DNA of 12,390 bases. Origin: an uncultured Flavobacterium sp. Its GTDB lineage: Bacteria; Bacteroidota; Bacteroidia; Flavobacteriales; Flavobacteriaceae. Under the pieces are notes generated by a model that did not search any database, was not told the DNA's origin, and saw only the letters and a list, made by a program, of their open reading frames with translations. This document shows positions 7,626 through 12,390 of the stretch, piece by piece (within the stretch, counting starts at the first letter, position 1; every line of letters begins with the position of its first letter). The stretch is taken from assembly GCF_946482535.1 (NCBI RefSeq), contig NZ_CAMLRU010000069.1:1-12390 (forward strand), in the 5' to 3' direction. A program made the translations under genes and the position numbers.

Positions 7626-7700
7626 AAATTTGATAATTTGTAGATTTGAAGATCCGGCAATTTGCCAATTCCTAATTCGTAATTCCTAATTCGTAATTTT
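7626..7700. repeat. Degenerate short-repeat tract between hutG and the helicase gene
   Basis: Right after the hutG stop the sequence is a run of 7-8-base words of the form TTGNNAAT (TTGATAAT, TTGTAGAT, TTGCCAAT), which grades into TCCTAAT and TCGTAAT words ending in a T6 run. The AATTCGTAATT part matches the repeat at 3144-3160. There is no ORF or strong terminator. The imperfect hairpin at 7656-7666 has a 4-bp stem only. Confidence 0.55.
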
Positions 7701-7707
7701 TTAAGCT

Positions 7708-7715
7708 TATCTTTG
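7708..7715 (+). promoter_or_regulatory. Helicase gene -7 box (TATCTTTG)
   Basis: TATCTTTG is identical to the nhaA -7 box. It lies 32 bases upstream of the helicase ATG, giving a leader of about 25 bases that consists mostly of the hairpin at 7721-7740. There is no clear -33 TTG at normal spacing. Confidence 0.6.
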
Positions 7716-7720
7716 CCTCG

Positions 7721-7740
7721 GCTTACACTTAATCGTAAGC
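7721..7740 (+). promoter_or_regulatory. Hairpin in the helicase mRNA leader
   Basis: GCTTAC (7721-7726) pairs perfectly with GTAAGC (7735-7740) across an 8-base loop. It sits between the -7 box and the ATG at 7748, near the expected 5' end of the mRNA. It lacks a following T-run, so it is not a typical terminator. A role in mRNA stability or in temperature- or helicase-dependent control is inference. Confidence 0.45.
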
Positions 7741-7747
7741 AAATTTT

Positions 7748-9001
7748 ATGTTATTCGAAGATTTATCGTTATCCAACAGTATTCAAAGAGCTGTCTTTGA
7801 AGAAGGATACACCAACCCAACACCTATTCAAGCAAAAGCCATTCCGATTATTTTATCCGGAAAAGACTTAGTAGGTTGTGCCCAAACCGGCACGGGAAAA
7901 ACAGCTGCTTTTGCTATTCCTATTATACACAACCTCCACAGAATGGTAGGTTCGTCTAAAAAAACCAAACAAATTCGTTGCCTTGTGGTTACGCCTACTC
8001 GTGAGTTGGCCGTTCAAATCGGGGAAAGTTTTGATACTTACGGGAAATATACCAACTTGAGACAGTTGACTATTTTTGGTGGTGTTTCTCAAGTACCGCA
8101 AGTAGACCAATTGAAAAAAGGCGTTGACATCTTGATTGCCACACCCGGAAGATTGTTGGATTTACACAAACAAGGTTTTGTTGACTTTGACCATTTGCAT
8201 TTTTTGGTTTTGGATGAATCCGATTTGATGCTCGATATGGGTTTTATCAATGATGTGAGAAAGATTGTGAAATTGGTTCCAACCAACAGACAAACGCTAT
8301 TGTTTTCGGCTACTATGCCAATGGCAATTCGCGAGTTAGCGGACACTTTTTTAAACCAACCCGAATACGTTTCCGTGACTCCGGTTTCTTCTACGGCAGA
8401 AATCATTGAGCAACAAATTTATTTTGTGGACAAGTCAGATAAACGAGCCTTATTGTATCATTTGATTCGCAATGAAAATCTGAGCAATGTACTGGTTTTT
8501 GTGCGTACCAAACATGGTGCTGACAATGTCGTTAAAGCCTTGAAAAAACATGGCGTTAATGCGGAAGCGATACACGGCGACAAATCACAAACGGCACGTC
8601 AACGTGTTTTGGACCATTTTAAAAATAAAGAGATTTCGGTTTTAGTGGCTACGGATATTGCGGCTCGTGGTATAGACATTGAAAGTTTGCCGTATGTAAT
8701 CAACTTTGATTTGCCGAATATTCCGGAAACCTATGTGCATCGTATTGGTAGAACCGGTCGGGCCGGAAATGGCGGTATTTCAATTTCATTTTGCGGAAAA
8801 GATGAAGAAACCTATTGGAAAGACATTCAGAAACTGATTAAAGTGAATGTAAAAACCATCAAAGACCATCCGTTCCCGTGGAAAGATGAAGTTCCCAACC
8901 CGAACGCAAAACCCGATTTAAGAAACAAGAAAAAACCTGAAGGTCAAAGCAAGTCGAGAAAATCAGAAGGTTCTAAGAAAAATAAAAAGCGTTGGTATTA
9001 A
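7748..9001 (+). CDS. RhlE-type DEAD-box ATP-dependent RNA helicase (DESD variant)
   Basis: This cytoplasmic ATP-dependent RNA helicase is likely to act in ribosome assembly, RNA decay or cold adaptation. Motifs in order: Q motif 'GYTNPTPIQ', motif I 'AQTGTGKT' (45-52), Ia 'PTRELA', Ib 'TPGRLLDL', motif II 'DESD' (156-159), III 'SAT' (187-189), IV 'VLVFVRTK', V 'ATDIAARGID' and VI 'HRIGRTGRAG'. The 417 residues comprise two RecA-like domains and a short, highly basic tail from about 385 that probably binds RNA. Motif II has Ser where the family has Ala, and Leu replaces the Arg that usually follows; the catalytic D and E are retained, so ATPase activity is expected. The final codons lie in a hairpin shared with the convergent kinase gene, and the two stops overlap. 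RhlE is the closest type I recognise, but CsdA/DeaD-like function cannot be excluded. Confidence 0.95.
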   Translation: MLFEDLSLSNSIQRAVFEEGYTNPTPIQAKAIPIILSGKDLVGCAQTGTGKTAAFAIPIIHNLHRMVGSSKKTKQIRCLVVTPTRELAVQIGESFDTYGKYTNLRQLTIFGGVSQVPQVDQLKKGVDILIATPGRLLDLHKQGFVDFDHLHFLVLDESDLMLDMGFINDVRKIVKLVPTNRQTLLFSATMPMAIRELADTFLNQPEYVSVTPVSSTAEIIEQQIYFVDKSDKRALLYHLIRNENLSNVLVFVRTKHGADNVVKALKKHGVNAEAIHGDKSQTARQRVLDHFKNKEISVLVATDIAARGIDIESLPYVINFDLPNIPETYVHRIGRTGRAGNGGISISFCGKDEETYWKDIQKLIKVNVKTIKDHPFPWKDEVPNPNAKPDLRNKKKPEGQSKSRKSEGSKKNKKRWY

Positions 9002-9011
9002 TCAACGCTTT
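8986..9011. terminator. Two-way terminator-like hairpin across the helicase and kinase stops
   Basis: AAAGCGTTG (8986-8994) pairs perfectly with CAACGCTTT (9003-9011), a 9-bp stem with loop GTATTAAT. Both stop codons fall in the loop, overlapping at TTAA (8998-9001). On the plus strand the stem is followed by a T-rich stretch (9009-9020). On the minus strand it is followed by TTTTTATTTTT (complement of 8978-8988). It therefore looks usable as a terminator in both directions while lying inside both coding regions. Confidence 0.75.
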
Positions 9012-11202
9012 CTTTGTTTTTGATGTTATTAGTGATTACTTGGAATAACTTAGACGGCTCAAAAGGCTTGACCATAATATCATTCATACCGGCCGAAATG
9101 GCTTCTTCAGTCACTTCTTGTTTGTCGAAAGCGGTTAAGGCTATGACCGGAATATCAATCCCTTTTTCCCTGATCCTTCTTGTAGTCTCAAAGCCGTTGA
9201 TGAGCGGCATATTGATATCCATCAAAATCAAATCGAATCTTTCTCTTTCCAAAGCTACAATCGCGGCGTAACCATCATCCACTATAGTACAACTCATATT
9301 GCTGTTTTGGATGATTTTTTTGGTCACCATTTGGTTGATTTTATTGTCTTCAACTACCAAAATATTATACAAATGACTGTCTGATAAATCTACTTCGATA
9401 TTATTGATAATTTCTCTTGACTTGGCCTCATCGTATTCAAAACCAATAGTAAAGGTAAAAGTAGAACCTATATTCTCTTCACTTTCCAAATGAATCTCAC
9501 TCTCAAAAAGTTTGACCAATCTCGATACTATAGACAATCCTAAACCTGTACCTTGATAATCTTCTTCTTTGCGTTCAATTTGCACGAACTTATCAAATAT
9601 TTTTTCCTGGTGTTCTTTGGCTATTCCAATACCATTGTCCTTCACTTTAAATTCAATAAAGTACTTATTGCCTAAAACTTCTTTTAAGTCGGCCACAAGT
9701 GCTACCTCACCGTTCTTGGTAAACTTTAAGGCATTGCTGAGCAAATTCATAATGATCTGAGAAAGGCGAAGTTTGTCCCCAATTAAGAACTCAGGAATGG
9801 CCGTATCAATTTCGATGATTAGTTTATTATTGTTCTTATCGGCTATGTATTCTACCGAATTTTGTATCGTAGTGATTTCGTCAGTAAGGTTGAAAATCAG
9901 ATTCTCTAAAACCACTCTTTTTTCTTCAATCTTATTAATTTGAAGAATATCATTGACCAATGACAATAAATATTTGGCCGAAAATTTTAAGGATTTCAGG
10001 TGTGGACTATTCGCCAATTCCTTGTGTTCATCGGTAATGATATTAGTGATTCCGATTACACCGTACAAAGGCGTTCTCAATTCATGGGTAATGGTAGATA
10101 CAAACTGGGATTTGAGTTGAGAAGCTTCTTCTGCTCTTTCTTTGGCTTCTTGCAAAGCTTCATTGGCTTGGGTTAATTCTAAATTAGCCTGTTCTCTCAG
10201 TTTGATATTTTTATACAAGGTCAATAACAATAACAGTAGAATAATCAGGATAACCATAAAAAGGATAACAATCAACTTGGAATCTTTGAGCGTTTTTTGG
10301 TTGAGCTCATTCTCCTTTTCAATCTTTCCTAATTGGATTTTGTATTCCTGCAATTCAATTTGAGTTGCCGCTTTTTTCAGGTTAGCTATTTTCTCTTCGG
10401 AATAAACTATTTTGTTGAGCGAGTCTAATTTAGCCTGATACAACTGAGCCTTTTGGGTTTCATTGTATTGATTAAAATGTTTGACCAGATTTTCATATAT
10501 ATTGATTAAAAACGAATCAAACTTATTCTCTTGGGCTATGGTTTTTGCGATAAAAAAGTGTTCTTCTCCTTTAGCCTTTTGATTATTGTTACTATTATAA
10601 ATTCCGAGTAAAAGATGCAATGACATCTTGGCTTCTTGGTCGTCTTTTTTTAGAACCTGCTCTTTGATATCATCAATTTCTCGGTTGCCTAAATCGTATT
10701 TATGGATGGCAAAATAGGCACTGGCCAAGTTGAGTTTGGTATATTCTATTTGTGCTGTGTCTTTAATTTTAACCGCATAAAAAAGCGATTTTTTATAATA
10801 ATTGATTCCTTTTTGGACATCAATATTATTAAAATAATAAACGCTGCCCAGATTGCTGTATATCCAATTGAACATCTTGTCGTTGTTCAGTTTTTTGGCA
10901 TATCCTAAAGCTTTGTTGTAAAATTCAATGGCTTTGGCTGTTTCTGAACATTCATTAAAAATAGCACCGATAGTATTGTAAGATTGGGCAATCAACAAGT
11001 CATCGTTGATGGCAAAAGACTTGACTAAAGCCTGTTTAGAGGATTCCAGCGCTTTGTCATAATGAGCATCGCTAAAATCAACAACCGCTTGATTGAGGTG
11101 TGCTTTAATTTCAGCTTTCTTCGCATTATTAGGCTGTGAATAAATAGCACTAAACGAAAAAAGCAAAAATAAAAGTAAACAAAGACTTTTAATCTTATTC
11201 AT
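8998..11202 (-). CDS. Hybrid histidine kinase with periplasmic TPR sensor and receiver domain
   Basis: This inner-membrane sensor kinase is part of a phosphorelay. I start it at the ATG at 11202 (734 residues), because the upstream TTG at 11221-11223 belongs to the promoter box. Residues 1-23 form a signal sequence ending 'SAIYSQ'. Residues about 25-275 are TPR-like helices, presumably periplasmic. A coiled stretch leads into a membrane segment (about 310-331) and a second short coiled coil. The kinase follows: H-box 'THELRTPL' (H373), N-box 'NLLSNALKF' (about 484-494), G1 'DNGIGIA' and G2 'GTGLGL' (about 550). The receiver (about 612-730) has 'VVEDN' and the phospho-acceptor D662 in 'LMDINMP', with K in 'VKPF'. 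There is no HPt or DNA-binding domain, so a separate HPt protein and regulator are expected. No cognate regulator lies in the window, and the signal is unknown. Confidence 0.93.
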   Translation of the reverse strand: MNKIKSLCLLLFLLFSFSAIYSQPNNAKKAEIKAHLNQAVVDFSDAHYDKALESSKQALVKSFAINDDLLIAQSYNTIGAIFNECSETAKAIEFYNKALGYAKKLNNDKMFNWIYSNLGSVYYFNNIDVQKGINYYKKSLFYAVKIKDTAQIEYTKLNLASAYFAIHKYDLGNREIDDIKEQVLKKDDQEAKMSLHLLLGIYNSNNNQKAKGEEHFFIAKTIAQENKFDSFLINIYENLVKHFNQYNETQKAQLYQAKLDSLNKIVYSEEKIANLKKAATQIELQEYKIQLGKIEKENELNQKTLKDSKLIVILFMVILIILLLLLLTLYKNIKLREQANLELTQANEALQEAKERAEEASQLKSQFVSTITHELRTPLYGVIGITNIITDEHKELANSPHLKSLKFSAKYLLSLVNDILQINKIEEKRVVLENLIFNLTDEITTIQNSVEYIADKNNNKLIIEIDTAIPEFLIGDKLRLSQIIMNLLSNALKFTKNGEVALVADLKEVLGNKYFIEFKVKDNGIGIAKEHQEKIFDKFVQIERKEEDYQGTGLGLSIVSRLVKLFESEIHLESEENIGSTFTFTIGFEYDEAKSREIINNIEVDLSDSHLYNILVVEDNKINQMVTKKIIQNSNMSCTIVDDGYAAIVALERERFDLILMDINMPLINGFETTRRIREKGIDIPVIALTAFDKQEVTEEAISAGMNDIMVKPFEPSKLFQVITNNIKNKESVD

Positions 11203-11220
11203 TAGGTTAGTTAGAGACCT

Positions 11221-11228
11221 CAAATATA
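11221..11228 (-). promoter_or_regulatory. Histidine kinase -7 box (TATATTTG on the minus strand)
   Basis: The minus strand reads TATATTTG, matching TAnnTTTG, 18 bases upstream of the ATG at 11202. Its last three bases (TTG) are in frame with the kinase gene and could be mistaken for a start codon. The A-run of the preceding ettA terminator (11241-11249) begins 12 bases further upstream. Confidence 0.6.
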
Positions 11229-11240
11229 AAGTTTTTATTC

Positions 11241-11269
11241 AAAAAAAAATCCTGATTACTCAGGATTTT
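11241..11269 (-). terminator. ettA terminator
   Basis: A 10-bp perfect stem is formed by 11246-11255 and 11260-11269, with loop GTAA as read on the minus strand. It is followed by nine U in the direction of ettA transcription (A-run 11241-11249). It begins 12 bases after the ettA stop. The core, TCCTGAGTAATCAGGA on the minus strand, is identical to that of the hutI terminator. Confidence 0.9.
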
Positions 11270-11281
11270 CAATGTATTAGG

Positions 11282-12390
11282 TTAATTTCTAATCAATTTT
11301 CTATATTTAATTCGTTTAGGAGTAACATCCATTCCCAAACGTTTCTTTTTGTTTTCTTCGTACTCCGAGAAGCCACCTTCAAAATAATACACTTCCGAAT
11401 TGCCTTCAAAAGCCAAGATATGAGTACAAATTCTGTCTAAAAACCATCTGTCGTGACTAATGATTACCGCACAACCGGCAAAATTTTCCAAACCTTCTTC
11501 CAAAGCACGGAGTGTATTGATATCTAAATCATTGGTTGGCTCATCCAATAACAATACGTTTCCTTCTTCTTTTAAAGTCATGGCCAAGTGCAAACGGTTA
11601 CGTTCACCACCTGATAAAGTTGCTACTTTTTTGTTTTGATCGCTTCCGCCAAAGTTAAAACGTGACAAATAAGCTCTTGAATTGACTTGTCTTCCGCCCA
11701 TCATAATTAATTCTTGTCCGTCACAGAAGTTTTCCCAAATGGATTTGTTCGGATCGATATTCGAGTGTGATTGGTCGACATAAGCAATCTTTACCGTGTC
11801 ACCAATGGTAAATTCACCGGCATCGGGTTTTTCTTCGCCCATAATCATTTTGAAAATGGTTGATTTTCCGGCACCGTTTGGCCCAATAATCCCAACGATT
11901 CCTGCTTGAGGCAATGTGAAGTTTAAGTTATCGTATAATAATTTATCTCCAAAAGCTTTCGCGACACCTTTGGCTTCGATTACATTAGTTCCCAATCTCG
12001 GACCATTCGGAATATAGATTTCTAATTTCTCATCCAGTTCTTTTTGGTCTTCGTTTAGTAACTTATCATAGTTTTGCAAACGTGCTTTTTGTTTGGTTTG
12101 ACGGCCTTTAGCACCTTGGCGAACCCAATCCAACTCGCGCTCTAAAGTTTTTCTGCGTTTGGAAGCTACTTTCTCTTCTTGCTCCATGCGTTTTGATTTT
12201 TGGTCCAACCAAGAAGAATAGTTGCCTTTCCACGGAATACCTTCGCCTCTATCGAGTTCCAAAATCCATCCGGCTACATTGTCTAAGAAATAACGGTCGT
12301 GCGTTACCGCTATTACCGTTCCGGCGTATTGAGCTAAATGTTGCTCTAACCAAAGTACGCTTTCCGCATCCAAGTGGTTGGTTGGCTCAT
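11282..12390 (-). CDS. ettA: EttA, ABC-F translational throttle ATPase (C-terminal part, cut by the window edge)
   Basis: EttA binds the ribosomal E site and gates early elongation according to the ATP/ADP ratio. About 370 residues are visible, roughly the last two-thirds of a protein of about 555. The reading frame stays open to the right edge, where it reads 'EPTNHLD', the Walker B end of the first ABC domain. It continues with the H-switch 'THDRYFLD', then the linker. That linker contains the EttA-type 'WVRQGAKGRQTKQKARL', which supports EttA over other ABC-F proteins such as Uup. The second ABC domain has Walker A 'GPNGAGKST', signature 'LSGGERNR', Walker B 'LLLDEPTNDLD' and 'SHDRWFLD'. 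The C-terminus 'KRIKYRKL' is typical. A strong terminator follows the stop. The start codon lies outside the window. Confidence 0.96.
   Translation of the reverse strand, partial: EPTNHLDAESVLWLEQHLAQYAGTVIAVTHDRYFLDNVAGWILELDRGEGIPWKGNYSSWLDQKSKRMEQEEKVASKRRKTLERELDWVRQGAKGRQTKQKARLQNYDKLLNEDQKELDEKLEIYIPNGPRLGTNVIEAKGVAKAFGDKLLYDNLNFTLPQAGIVGIIGPNGAGKSTIFKMIMGEEKPDAGEFTIGDTVKIAYVDQSHSNIDPNKSIWENFCDGQELIMMGGRQVNSRAYLSRFNFGGSDQNKKVATLSGGERNRLHLAMTLKEEGNVLLLDEPTNDLDINTLRALEEGLENFAGCAVIISHDRWFLDRICTHILAFEGNSEVYYFEGGFSEYEENKKKRLGMDVTPKRIKYRKLIRN

Noticed and set aside
7656..7666. GGCAATTTGCC inverted repeat as a hutG terminator
   Set aside because: The stem is only about 4 bp with a 3-base loop and no following T-run; it is better explained as part of the degenerate repeat tract.
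8089..8406. 105-codon minus-strand open frame inside the helicase gene
   Set aside because: It is antisense to conserved helicase motifs, is rich in S, T and K runs typical of shadow frames, and has no promoter box.
7748..11202. Helicase plus hybrid kinase as a new two-gene defence or signalling system
   Set aside because: The genes are convergent, not co-transcribed, and each is a common stand-alone family. Sharing a terminator does not imply shared function, and no defence-type nuclease or mobile element is nearby.
12371..12373. TTG as a start codon for the ABC protein at the right edge
   Set aside because: The same frame remains open to position 12390 and encodes 'EPTNHLD', a Walker B region, so the gene is cut by the window edge and does not start here.
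1..12390. CRISPR arrays, insertion sequences, tRNA or rRNA genes, prophage or attachment sites
   Set aside because: I saw no regularly spaced long repeats, transposase or integrase motifs, or tRNA-like structures, and the gene content is housekeeping throughout.

Overview
The window looks like ordinary chromosome from a low-GC member of the Bacteroidota, most likely a Flavobacterium-type species. Three things point there: a PorE-like OmpA protein (TPR, beta-propeller, CRD and OmpA domains), secretory signals ending in 'SQ', and promoter -7 boxes of the form TAnnTTTG with no clear Shine-Dalgarno sequences. It holds nine protein genes, two of them at or next to a window edge. I see no RNA genes, insertion sequences, phage genes or CRISPR arrays. 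No gap between genes exceeds about 125 bases.

Layout, left to right. A PorE-like envelope protein (+) ends at a strong terminator that runs directly into the promoter of nhaA (+, Na+/H+ antiporter). nhaA converges on corA (-, divalent cation channel) with only 12 bases between the stop codons. corA diverges from hutI (+, imidazolonepropionase). hutI converges on an uncharacterised membrane-anchored coiled-coil protein (-), and the two share a two-way terminator. That gene diverges from hutG (+, formimidoylglutamase). After an AT-rich gap with degenerate short repeats comes a RhlE-type DEAD-box RNA helicase (+). It converges on a TPR hybrid histidine kinase (-), and the two stop codons overlap inside one hairpin. 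Last is the C-terminal part of ettA (-, ABC-F translation factor), which runs off the right edge.

How the genes relate. hutI and hutG encode the last two steps of histidine breakdown to glutamate and formamide; the first two enzymes (hutH, hutU) are not here. nhaA and corA are both inner-membrane ion transport proteins, but they are transcribed towards each other and probably regulated separately. The helicase and EttA both act on RNA or ribosomes. Most genes appear to be single transcription units, given the alternating strands and the hairpins between them.

I found no convincing new multi-gene system. The best leads are small: a two-way terminator-like hairpin built into the final codons and overlapping stops of two convergent genes; an identical 16-base terminator core used twice; a terminator fused to a promoter; a hairpin in the helicase leader; a DESD version of helicase motif II; and the uncharacterised coiled-coil protein between the hut genes.
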